Source of the DNA: Sphingomonas sp. dw_22
GTDB taxonomy: Bacteria > Pseudomonadota > Alphaproteobacteria > Sphingomonadales > Sphingomonadaceae
Direction of reading: 5' to 3'
Assembly (NCBI RefSeq): GCF_018449795.1
Contig: NZ_JAAVVE010000023.1
Location: 1-64,000, forward strand
DNA: 64,000 nucleotides
Both the position numbers and the translations under genes were made by a program. Of this stretch, positions 18,370-25,700 are shown piece after piece. The notes below the pieces were generated by a model that worked only from the letters and a program-made list of their open reading frames with translations, was not told where the DNA came from and searched no databases. How positions within the stretch are numbered: position 1 is the stretch's first letter; each line of letters opens with the position of its first letter.

Positions 18370-19595
18370 GCGATTTCCGGCACGCAGCGCGCCAGGCGCT
18401 CACGATCGCCCGCCGCGATTTCACCGCCACGGTGATGACGCCCACCTTCCTGTTGTTCCTGCTGAGCCCGTTGTTCATGATCGGCTTCGGCGTGGTCGGC
18501 AGCCTCAGCGCCTCGACCGCGGCGAGCGGCGGCGAAGGCAAGGAGCGCATCGTCGTGATCGCCACCCACGATCGCGCCGCCACGATCGCCGCCGTCGACC
18601 GGCAGATGCGCACCGTCTTCTCCACCGTCTCGGCCCGCCCCGAGCTGCGCGTCGAGGCGCCGATCGGCAACAATCCCGCCGGCCAGGCGCGCGCGATGTT
18701 CGACCGGCACGATGTCGAGGTGGCCGCGGTGCTCTACGGCCCGCTCGGTCGCCCGCACATCCTGCGCACGGCTTCGGGACGCTCGGAGGCCAATTACCTC
18801 GCCCAGCTCGCCGAACAGACTCTGCGCGCCGAAAAGGCGGGCGGCACCGCCCCGCTCAGCAAGGCGGAGACCGAGGTCATCAACCGCGTCCAGGCGACGT
18901 CGAGCGGAATGAGCCAGGCCGCCTATTTCGCCGCGCTCGGCATCTTCTTCCTCACGCTGATGCTGTCGGGCCAGGTCGTCGGCGCGATGGCCGAGGAGCG
19001 ATCGAACAAGGTGATCGAAGTGCTCGCCGCCGCCGTGCCGCTGGAGAGCGTGTTCTTCGGCAAGCTGATCGGCGCGTTCGGCTCCGCGCTGCTGTTCGTC
19101 GGCTTCTGGTTCACGCTGCTGGTCAACCTGCCCAGGCTGCTGCCGTCGGGCGCGAGCTTCTTCTTCGACGATATCGGCACCGCGGTCGGCCCGGTCTTCC
19201 CGCTGCTGTTCGTCGCCTATTTCACCATGGCCTATATGCTCCAGAGCGCGGTGTTCCTGGGGCTGGGCTCGCTCGCATCGTCGCAGCGCGAGATCCAGAT
19301 GCTGTCGCTGCCGATCACGGTGTTCCAGTTCGCGATGCTGGGACTCGCTTCCTATGCGGCGGGCCATGCCGGGAGCTGGATCGCGCTGGCGGCGGAGATC
19401 TTCCCGTTCAGCTCGCCGCTGGCGATGGCCGCGCACGCCGCCAATGCGCCCGAGATCTGGCCGCATTTCCTCGCGCTCGCCTGGCAGGCGCTCTGGGTCG
19501 CGATCATCGTCACCATCGCCGCCCGGCTGTTCCGCCGCGGCGTGCTCAAGTCGGGTGGCCCCAAACGCCGGTCGAAGCGCAAGGCCATGGCCTGA
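18366..19595 (+). CDS. ABC-2 type exporter permease (NatB-like)
   Basis: Membrane partner of the preceding ATPase, 409 residues. It has one N-terminal membrane helix (about 22-45, TPTFLLFLLSPLFMIGFGVV), a large extracytoplasmic domain (about 55-190) and five further helices from about residue 190, a topology typical of NatB/ABC2_membrane_3 proteins. The motif MAEERSNKVIEVLAAAVP is diagnostic of the family. A basic tail (PKRRSKRKAMA) stays cytoplasmic. The ATG overlaps the ATPase stop codon. Confidence 0.92.
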   Translation: MSDFRHAARQALTIARRDFTATVMTPTFLLFLLSPLFMIGFGVVGSLSASTAASGGEGKERIVVIATHDRAATIAAVDRQMRTVFSTVSARPELRVEAPIGNNPAGQARAMFDRHDVEVAAVLYGPLGRPHILRTASGRSEANYLAQLAEQTLRAEKAGGTAPLSKAETEVINRVQATSSGMSQAAYFAALGIFFLTLMLSGQVVGAMAEERSNKVIEVLAAAVPLESVFFGKLIGAFGSALLFVGFWFTLLVNLPRLLPSGASFFFDDIGTAVGPVFPLLFVAYFTMAYMLQSAVFLGLGSLASSQREIQMLSLPITVFQFAMLGLASYAAGHAGSWIALAAEIFPFSSPLAMAAHAANAPEIWPHFLALAWQALWVAIIVTIAARLFRRGVLKSGGPKRRSKRKAMA

Positions 19596-19657
19596 CGCAC
19601 TATTGACATTCGTGTCAGTTACTGGCCTCCTGCACGAAAATGCAGGAGAGGATGCGC

Positions 19658-20881
19658 ATGGCCACGCTCGCCAGTGATGCAGCGGTCGATCCGCTCGACG
19701 TGAGTCGTCCCGAGCTCTATCGCGACGACATCTGGCACGCGCCCTTCGCCCGGCTGCGCGCCGAGGCGCCGGTATATTATACCGAACGGAGCGCGTTCGG
19801 CCCCTATTGGTCGATCTCCGGCTACAAGCCGATCGTCCATGTCGAATCGCTGCCCGACATCTATTCGTCGGAGGCTGGCGGCATCACCATCGCCGATATG
19901 CAGGAAGGCGATATCAAGATGCCGATGTTCATCGCGATGGACCGGCCCAAGCATACCGGCCAGCGGCGCACCGTCTCGCCCGCCTTCACGCCCAGCGAGA
20001 TGGTGCGGATGAGCGGGAATATCCGCACCCGCACCTCCGAGATCCTCGATTCGCTGCCGGTGGGGCAGGAATTCGACTGGGTCGACCGGGTCTCGATCGA
20101 ACTAACCACCCAGATGCTCGCGATCCTGTTCGACTTTCCGTGGGAGGAGCGCCGCAAGCTCACCTTCTGGTCCGACTGGGCGGGCGACATCGAGATCGCC
20201 AAGGATCCGGTGCGCAAGGAGCAGCGGCGCGACATCCTGTTCGAATGCGCGGCCTATTTCGGCAATCTGTGGAACGGCAAGGTCGGCAAGGCGCCGACGC
20301 CCGATCTCATCTCGATGATGATCCATTCGGACGCGATGGCGCACATGGACCAGATGGAGTTCCTGGGGAACCTGATCCTGCTGATCGTCGGCGGCAACGA
20401 CACCACCCGCAACTCGATGAGCGCCTATGCCTGGGCGCTCGAGCAATTCCCCGAGGAGCGCGCGAAGCTGGAGGCGAATCCCGGACTGATCGCCAATGCC
20501 ACGCAGGAGATCATCCGCTGGCAGACCCCGCTCGCGCATATGCGCCGCACCGCGACCCAGGATACCGAGCTGGAGGGGCAGAAGATCCGCGAGGGCGACA
20601 AGCTGATCCTCTGGTTCCTCTCGGCCAATCGCGACGAGAGCGTCTTCCCGGATGCCGACCGCATTATCGTCGAGCGCGAGAATGCGCGGCGGCACCTGGC
20701 GTTCGGCCATGGCATCCACCGCTGCGTCGGCGCGCGGCTGGCCGAGCTGCAGGTCGGCATATTGATGGAGGAGATGGCAAAGCGCCGGCTGCGCGCCAAC
20801 GTGCTGCGCGAGCCCGAGCGCGTCGCGGCCTGCTTCGTCCATGGCTATCGGAAGATGCCGGTGGAGCTGTCGCACTATTGA
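19658..20881 (+). CDS. Cytochrome P450, CYP153-type
   Basis: A 407-residue soluble bacterial P450. The heme-binding loop is FGHGIHRCVGARLAELQ with the axial cysteine, the I-helix is LLIVGGNDTTRNSMS, and EIIRWQTPLAHMRRTA and DWVDRVSIELTTQMLAILFDF match the CYP153 subfamily, which hydroxylates the terminal carbon of medium-chain alkanes and fatty acids. Three ATGs compete; 19658 has GGAG at the best spacing (19640 and 19652 are alternatives). CYP153 enzymes need a ferredoxin and a ferredoxin reductase, and neither is encoded nearby. Substrate is inferred from family. Confidence 0.92.
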   Translation: MATLASDAAVDPLDVSRPELYRDDIWHAPFARLRAEAPVYYTERSAFGPYWSISGYKPIVHVESLPDIYSSEAGGITIADMQEGDIKMPMFIAMDRPKHTGQRRTVSPAFTPSEMVRMSGNIRTRTSEILDSLPVGQEFDWVDRVSIELTTQMLAILFDFPWEERRKLTFWSDWAGDIEIAKDPVRKEQRRDILFECAAYFGNLWNGKVGKAPTPDLISMMIHSDAMAHMDQMEFLGNLILLIVGGNDTTRNSMSAYAWALEQFPEERAKLEANPGLIANATQEIIRWQTPLAHMRRTATQDTELEGQKIREGDKLILWFLSANRDESVFPDADRIIVERENARRHLAFGHGIHRCVGARLAELQVGILMEEMAKRRLRANVLREPERVAACFVHGYRKMPVELSHY

Positions 20882-20890
20882 TCTTCACAT

Positions 20891-21032
20891 CTCCCCTCCC
20901 TGCAAGGGAGGGGATCAAGGGGTGGGTTCAGCGAAGGACAGGGCTCGATGCCCTGTCCTTCGCTTTTACCTCGGCCGTTGCGGCTCGCTTCGCTCGCACC
21001 CACCCCCAGCCCCTCCCTTGCAGGGAGGGGAG
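20891..21032. repeat. Composite inverted repeat, class B (P450-msrB)
   Basis: Outer arms resemble the class B family (CTCCCCTCCC TGCA AGGGAGGGG and CACCCCCAGCCCCTCCC TTGCA GGGAGGGG) and surround an internal perfect hairpin listed separately. It fills the gap between two co-directional genes, unlike most copies in the window. Confidence 0.85.
20930..20967 (+). terminator. Putative terminator of the P450 gene
   Basis: A perfect 15-bp stem (AGCGAAGGACAGGGC at 20930-20944, GCCCTGTCCTTCGCT at 20950-20964), 5-nt loop TCGAT, then four T residues. It is nested in the class B repeat. The T run is short, so termination strength is uncertain. Confidence 0.6.
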
Positions 21033-21054
21033 CCGGATCCCCACATCACCAAGC

Positions 21055-21537
21055 ATGCAGACCGATCGCCGTACCTTCCTCACCGTCGCCGGACTCGGCG
21101 CGCTCACTGCCGCGTGCGGAGGACAGCCGGCCGAGGCCGCGCAGCATTTCGAGTTCACGCTCAGCGATGCCGAATGGAAGAAGCGGCTGAGCCCCGCCGC
21201 CTATGCGACGCTGCGCAAGGGCGCTACCGAATTCCCCTTCACGAGCCCGCTCAACAAGGAGCACCGCAAGGGCGTCTTCTCCTGCGCGGGATGCGACCTG
21301 CCGCTCTATGCCTCGGCGACCAAGTTCGAGAGCGGTACCGGCTGGCCCAGCTTCTATGCGCCGCTCAAGAATGCCGTGACGACGCGAAGCGACAGCACGC
21401 TGGGCATGTCGCGGACCGAGATACTGTGCCGCCGCTGCGGCGGGCATCTGGGCCATGTCTTCGACGACGGCCCGCCGCCCACGGGCAAGCGCTATTGCAT
21501 GAATGGCGTGGCGCTGAAGTTCACGCCGAAAGCGTGA
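21055..21537 (+). CDS. msrB: Exported peptide-methionine (R)-S-oxide reductase
   Basis: Repairs methionine-R-sulfoxide in proteins. It is 160 residues: an N-terminal signal with twin arginines (MQTDRRTFLTVAGLGALTAAC) and a lipobox-like LTAAC ending at Cys21, followed by a full MsrB domain. Zinc-binding CxxC pairs are CAGC and CRRC, substrate-loop motifs are SGTGWPSFY and GGHLGHVFDDGP, and the catalytic cysteine is in RYCMN near residue 148. The signal suggests a periplasmic or membrane-anchored repair enzyme rather than the common cytosolic form. CHAP gene converges 12 bp downstream. Confidence 0.93.
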   Translation: MQTDRRTFLTVAGLGALTAACGGQPAEAAQHFEFTLSDAEWKKRLSPAAYATLRKGATEFPFTSPLNKEHRKGVFSCAGCDLPLYASATKFESGTGWPSFYAPLKNAVTTRSDSTLGMSRTEILCRRCGGHLGHVFDDGPPPTGKRYCMNGVALKFTPKA

Positions 21538-21549
21538 GGCAGCAGCGGA

Positions 21550-22101
21550 TCAGTTGATGCCGGCTTCCGGGACGAGATCGCTCAGGTCGAGATCGAGCGA
21601 AGCCATCTGCTCGGGCTTATCGGCCCAGTCGCCCTTCGGCTCGCCGTTCGAATAGATGAAGCCGTTGACCGGATAGGTCGAAGTGCCGAGATCGCCCTTC
21701 GGCGCGAACCACACCTTCACTTCGCTCCAGTCGCCCGCCGCCGACACATCGACCGCGCGGACGTTGCGCTCGACCCCGCCGCGGTGCGACCAATTGGCAT
21801 GGGTCAGCAGCACTTCGCGGTCGCTCACCACCTTCGACACCATCGCGACATGGCCGAGCGGCATGCGGGCGGTGCGCTGGAACGACATGACCGCGCCGAG
21901 CTTGGGGGCTTCGCCGCGCTCGTAGCGGCCGGCAGCCTGGTCCCACCAGGTCCAGGCATCACCGTGGATGTCGACGCCGGAGATCGCACGGGCATAGGTG
22001 GCGCACTGCCAGAACATGCCCTTCGCCTGGGCCGGGACTGCAGTCATCAGGGCGCAAGCCGCCACCAGCGCAAAACGCGCTGCGAAACCACGAAAATTCA
22101 T
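21550..22101 (-). CDS. Secreted CHAP-domain protein
   Basis: A 183-residue exported protein with a Sec signal (MNFRGFAARFALVAACALMTAVPAQA) and one CHAP (NlpC/P60-like amidase/peptidase) domain. The catalytic Cys is in FWQCATYAR near residue 33, His in LGHVAMVSKVV, and the third polar residue probably in LTHANWS. Such proteins cleave peptidoglycan cross-links or stem peptides. The start at 22101 gives the signal peptide and has a G-rich ribosome-binding site. The frame stays open upstream, but that stretch lacks any signal peptide or domain. Confidence 0.88.
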   Translation of the reverse strand: MNFRGFAARFALVAACALMTAVPAQAKGMFWQCATYARAISGVDIHGDAWTWWDQAAGRYERGEAPKLGAVMSFQRTARMPLGHVAMVSKVVSDREVLLTHANWSHRGGVERNVRAVDVSAAGDWSEVKVWFAPKGDLGTSTYPVNGFIYSNGEPKGDWADKPEQMASLDLDLSDLVPEAGIN

Positions 22102-22532
22102 AGACCCCCCGGTCAGGAAGCGAATCTGTTGAAGCCTGCTAACCAGATCGAAGATTACGAGTACACCGTCGCAGCCCGTCGATGGGACGAACCGTTGCGC
22201 TGAGCCGATGGAGCGCGGAAACTTGCGCGGATCGGCAGGAACCAACTCGAAAATTGCGCCGCCCCGATACCCGGAAATATACGGTAGCCGCCCTCCCGCC
22301 ATGGGTAAGGCGAGCCGCACGCCCATTGGAATCGGGCAGTTTTGTTGCGCGAAAGCCTCACGCCCACGCCGATTTCGATCGCACTGACTCGGTTCGTCGC
22401 AACTTATGTTGCGCCGCAACACCTTCTGGTCTCCTATTATGAACGGGGGACGACGAAGGATTAAGCGGCGCGTTAACCAATCTGCCGCATGATCCGATCC
22501 AAAGGGGCTGCGTGGGCGGGAGATTAGGTGGA
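22102..22532. other. Intergenic region between divergent genes, no gene found
   Basis: About 430 bp with lower GC than its surroundings, holding the promoters of the CHAP gene (leftward) and the hypothetical gene (rightward). A perfect 16-bp palindrome CGCAACTTATGTTGCG is at 22398-22413. A TTAA-N8-TTAAC arrangement near 22462 is one base off the CtrA consensus spacing. No tRNA, riboswitch or credible small gene was seen. Confidence 0.45.
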
Positions 22533-23084
22533 ATGGCTTCCAGAATGAAACCGGCCGAAGGCGCGATGACGCTGGCCGAAATGAAGGAATTCGCGGGGTT
22601 CGCGGCATCGACGCAGCGCTATATCCGCCGCTCGCTGGATATCGGGCTGGAGCGCAGCGACGCGCTCGAGCGCTGGTCGCGCGACGTGGTCGAGGCCGCC
22701 AGCATCCGCGCCCAGGCCAATATCTACGAGCGGCTCCCCGAAGTCCGCGCGCTGATGCCGGACGATGCCGATCTCGGCTCGATCGAGCCGTTCATGGCGC
22801 CGCTCGTCACCATCTCCGCCTTCGATCTCGGCCAGGGTCGCCTCACCACCTTTTCGGCCTATCGCTTCCTCTACGAGAGGCTGATCGGCGCCGAGGTCCG
22901 CCCCTGGCTGCCTTCGGCCTTCTGCTCGGCGGCGGCGCTGCCGCATCTCCACCCGGACCTGCGCCGGAAACTGCTCCAGTCGATCAGCGAAGCCGCGGCG
23001 ACTGCCTCGGGCTGGTCGAACCGCCAGCCGGCCTTCTTCCCGCAATGGGTGGAGAAGGTCGACGCCCAGGCACTGCCCAACTGA
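22533..23084 (+). CDS. Conserved-looking hypothetical protein, cytoplasmic
   Basis: A 183-residue protein that I do not recognise. It has no signal peptide or membrane segment and looks mostly alpha-helical: MTLAEMKEFAGFAASTQRYI, RSLDIGLERSDALERWSRDV, EAASIRAQANIYERLPEVRA, then a more hydrophobic middle (IEPFMAPLVTISAFDLGQG) and a C-terminal helix pair around DLRRKLLQSISEAAATASGW. Start ATG 22533 follows AGGTGG; an upstream in-frame codon at 22512 is possible. Codon use is that of the neighbours. It stands alone between a divergent and a convergent gene. Confidence 0.75.
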   Translation: MASRMKPAEGAMTLAEMKEFAGFAASTQRYIRRSLDIGLERSDALERWSRDVVEAASIRAQANIYERLPEVRALMPDDADLGSIEPFMAPLVTISAFDLGQGRLTTFSAYRFLYERLIGAEVRPWLPSAFCSAAALPHLHPDLRRKLLQSISEAAATASGWSNRQPAFFPQWVEKVDAQALPN

Positions 23085-23091
23085 GTTCCCG

Positions 23092-23113
23092 CCCCTCCCG
23101 CTCGCGGGAGGGG
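23092..23113. terminator. Short hairpin between convergent genes
   Basis: CCCCTCCCG CTCG CGGGAGGGG, a 9-bp G/C stem that exactly spans the gap between the hypothetical gene and the extensin-like gene. It is half of a class B repeat. There is no T tract, so it may be a repeat remnant that acts as a two-way transcription barrier. Confidence 0.55.
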
Positions 23114-23114
23114 T

Positions 23115-23846
23115 TCAGCGGCAGGTCCGCCACCCCATCTCGCCCCGCGCCGCTTCGTCCAGGTGCAGGTGATCCCGATGCGCCGCGTTATAATCCGGCG
23201 AGAGCACCGTCGAGAACAGCCTGCACCCGCCGGTGCGCACCGCACGCAGGAAGCGGGCCTTCTCCCCGCCCTTCGACCAGTCCTGCAACACGCTGACGCG
23301 GGTTCCGTCCGACAGGCGGAACGCCGCCACGTCGATCGCGTCCGCCGTCGCATGCTCGCTCCAGTCGCCCGAGCTGCGGCCATAGATGCGGCGGCACGAA
23401 TAGCTGCCGAGATGCTCGATTCCCACGACCTGCTTGCCGAAATGCTTCTGCGCGGCGGGCTGGACCACATTCCACTCCCACACCGCCAGCGCCGCCGCGA
23501 CCGGGCACGACACGCCGGGATTGGCCGGGCTGAACGTGATCGTGCGCGATCCGCCGGGAGCGAAGCGCACGCCGTCGGCATAGCCGCATTGCCCCTGTGC
23601 CGGGACCGGCGGCAGCACCGTGTAATGGACTCCGGCGGCGCGGAGCAGCGCGCGGCATTCGGCGAAACGGCTCGTCAACCCGGCGATCTTGCGGCCGGTG
23701 AAGGCACCCACCGGCTGGCTCAGGTCGAGCCGGGTCCAGGGCAGATCCTGCGGCCGTTCGCGCACCAGCGCCACGACGATCAACGCGCCGCCCGCGAACA
23801 GCACGAAGGCGAGCATCACCAGGATCGTCTGCTTGATGGCCTTCAC
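23115..23846 (-). CDS. Extensin-like domain protein, membrane-anchored
   Basis: A 243-residue protein with one N-terminal membrane helix (about 6-28, ILVMLAFVLFAGGALIVVAL) and a periplasmic extensin-like C-terminal domain. That domain carries paired cysteines (AECRALL, GQCGYADG, GVSCPVAA, YSCRRIYG, GGCRLF) and motifs recalling M15 peptidases: SEHATADAIDVAAF and HRDHLHLDE, which together could bind a metal. Family function is not established; a peptidoglycan carboxypeptidase-like role is an inference from the M15-like motifs. The start overlaps the end of the NUDIX gene by 4 bp. Confidence 0.85.
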   Translation of the reverse strand: MKAIKQTILVMLAFVLFAGGALIVVALVRERPQDLPWTRLDLSQPVGAFTGRKIAGLTSRFAECRALLRAAGVHYTVLPPVPAQGQCGYADGVRFAPGGSRTITFSPANPGVSCPVAAALAVWEWNVVQPAAQKHFGKQVVGIEHLGSYSCRRIYGRSSGDWSEHATADAIDVAAFRLSDGTRVSVLQDWSKGGEKARFLRAVRTGGCRLFSTVLSPDYNAAHRDHLHLDEAARGEMGWRTCR

Positions 23847-24589
23847 GCGCGCAAGGTCCGGTCCAGCCGCTCCACCGTCACCGGATAGCCGAGATCGTCG
23901 GGAATGCAGAGATGATCGGCCCCGTCGCGCGTCTCGATCCAGGGGGTGACCGCGCGGATCGGATGCGCGTTCGCATGCGCCACCGCCTCGTCGAACGCGC
24001 CGAACAGCGCGATCCGTTCCAGATTGCGCCGCGTCGGGAAGATGATCGTCGCCTCGCCCGCATCCGCCGCATCGAGCACCGCCCGCGCGCTCGCCCAGAA
24101 GACGCGGACATTCTCGTTGCCGTCCACCATCGGCGCCGCACCCTCCGGCGCGCGAGCAAGATAAAAGCGCGTGTCGAACAGCCGATGCGGCATTCCGTGC
24201 GGCAGCCAGCGCGCGAACGGCACCAGCGCGTCGAGCCGCAGCGCCCCGCCCGCCTCCTCGATCAGCGCGCCCAGCGGCTCGCCGGCATAGACCCGGCGCT
24301 TGAGCTCAGGGATCGCGGCGCCGTCCACATCGAGCCCGACCGCGACGCCCGCTTCCTCCAGCGTCTCGCGCACCGCCGCTATCCGCGCGGCGATGTCGTC
24401 GGGATCGCCGGGATGAAGCGCCGCCAGCGCCCGGTCGCCCGGATCGATCCGCCCGCCGGGAAAGACCAGCGCGCCGCCCGCGAACTTCATCGCCCGCGCC
24501 CGCTCGACCATCAGCAGCTCGGGCGGGCCGCCGAGAACCTCGCGCATCACGATCACGGTGGCGGCGGGAATCGCCTCAGGCTCGGACAT
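23843..24589 (-). CDS. NUDIX hydrolase
   Basis: A 248-residue NUDIX-fold enzyme. The box is split by an insertion: GGRIDPGDRALAAL, then RETLEEAGVAVGL, keeping the REtxEExGv metal-binding glutamates. The layout (ATVIVMRE, ELLMVERARAMKFAGGALVFPGG) matches the NUDT7/NUDT19-like branch that includes CoA and acyl-CoA pyrophosphatases, but the substrate is not determined. It may be transcribed with the PepSY gene (36 bp upstream) and is translationally coupled to the extensin-like gene. Confidence 0.88.
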   Translation of the reverse strand: MSEPEAIPAATVIVMREVLGGPPELLMVERARAMKFAGGALVFPGGRIDPGDRALAALHPGDPDDIAARIAAVRETLEEAGVAVGLDVDGAAIPELKRRVYAGEPLGALIEEAGGALRLDALVPFARWLPHGMPHRLFDTRFYLARAPEGAAPMVDGNENVRVFWASARAVLDAADAGEATIIFPTRRNLERIALFGAFDEAVAHANAHPIRAVTPWIETRDGADHLCIPDDLGYPVTVERLDRTLRA

Positions 24590-24625
24590 GGCCCGGGTCT
24601 AGGCGATGGCCCGGGAAAGCGCGAG

Positions 24626-25684
24626 TCAGCCGGGCCGGCGCTTCGGCTTCCGTCGCTTGAACCAGAAGCTCCACACGGCGAGGCTGCCGAGCATCGCCAG
24701 CGCCAGCCCCGAACAGGTCATCAGCAGCCGATAGGCCAGCCCGCCCACCTTGGCGGCATGGAGCGGATAGGCGCCGTTGAAGACCTGCGCGGCCCTGGGC
24801 AATGCCAGCGCATCGTTGGCGGCGAGCAGATGGCCGTCGGCGGCGTCGAACGACAGCGTCGAGCGACCGTTGGGCAGCCATTCGCCTGCCCGCTTCATCC
24901 GGATCGTGATCGGATCGCCGGGCTTGCGCGGGATCGAGAGGAGGCGGATCTGCGCGTCGGGAAAGCGCGCATGCGCGGCGAGGATCATCGCCCGCCAGTC
25001 GGGCGCGGGCGACAGCGGGCCGCTCTTCACCTTCGGCACGACGCTGCCCTGCGCGAGCGAGCCGAACGGCGCGACGACGATCGCCGCGAAGGGCTTGAAG
25101 ATCATCATCGTGCCGGTGACTGCGGAGAGCAGCAGCAGCGGCGCGACGACGATCCCCAGATCGCGATGCTGCATCACGATCATCGGCCGGCTCATTCGCT
25201 TGGGCCAGAGGCGGAACTTGAAGGTGCGCCGCGTGCGCCACCACAGGATCGAGCCGGTGACGACGAACAGGATTCCGGCCAGCCCGGCCACGCCGATCAC
25301 CGTCTCGCCGATATCGCCGGTGAAGAGATGGTGGTGCAGGTCGAAGATCCATAGCTCGGGCCGCGCCCATTGGCTCTTCCAGCTTGTGACGATGTTGCCC
25401 GCCTGATCGGCATAGGCGCCGGCGCCCTTGGGCAAGCGGAGCTGGTGCAGCCCGAACCGGTCGCCCGCATAGACGATGCCTTGCGCCTTGGGCGTCGCCA
25501 TCAGTCTCTCGGTCGTCGCGGCGATCGCGGCCGGATCGGCGACGCGCGCATCGGCGGCGTGCGGCAGCGTCAGCGACAGCCAGCTCTCCTCATGCACCAG
25601 GATCGCGCCGGTCAGCCCCATGATCGCGAGCACCAGGCCGAGCACGCCCCCGGTCCAGCGATGCGCGAGGTCGATCCATTTCAT
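24626..25684 (-). CDS. PepSY-associated membrane protein (PiuB-like)
   Basis: A 352-residue inner-membrane protein of the PepSY-TM family with four main helices: near the start (HRWTGGVLGLVLAIMGLTGAI), at about 150-172 (VIGVAGLAGILFVVTGSILWW), about 195-220, and near the C-terminus (LLMTCSGLALAMLGSLAVW). The HHHLFTG motif precedes helix two. Such proteins are usually found beside siderophore receptors and are thought to reduce or release iron at the inner membrane. It starts 16 bp after the TonB receptor stop on the same strand. Confidence 0.9.
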   Translation of the reverse strand: MKWIDLAHRWTGGVLGLVLAIMGLTGAILVHEESWLSLTLPHAADARVADPAAIAATTERLMATPKAQGIVYAGDRFGLHQLRLPKGAGAYADQAGNIVTSWKSQWARPELWIFDLHHHLFTGDIGETVIGVAGLAGILFVVTGSILWWRTRRTFKFRLWPKRMSRPMIVMQHRDLGIVVAPLLLLSAVTGTMMIFKPFAAIVVAPFGSLAQGSVVPKVKSGPLSPAPDWRAMILAAHARFPDAQIRLLSIPRKPGDPITIRMKRAGEWLPNGRSTLSFDAADGHLLAANDALALPRAAQVFNGAYPLHAAKVGGLAYRLLMTCSGLALAMLGSLAVWSFWFKRRKPKRRPG

Positions 25685-25700
25685 CAGAAACGCCGATCCA

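Noticed and set aside
22182..22442. Possible 86-residue gene in the 22.1-22.5 kb gap
   Set aside because: No ribosome-binding site, no homologous features, composition unlike neighbouring genes.
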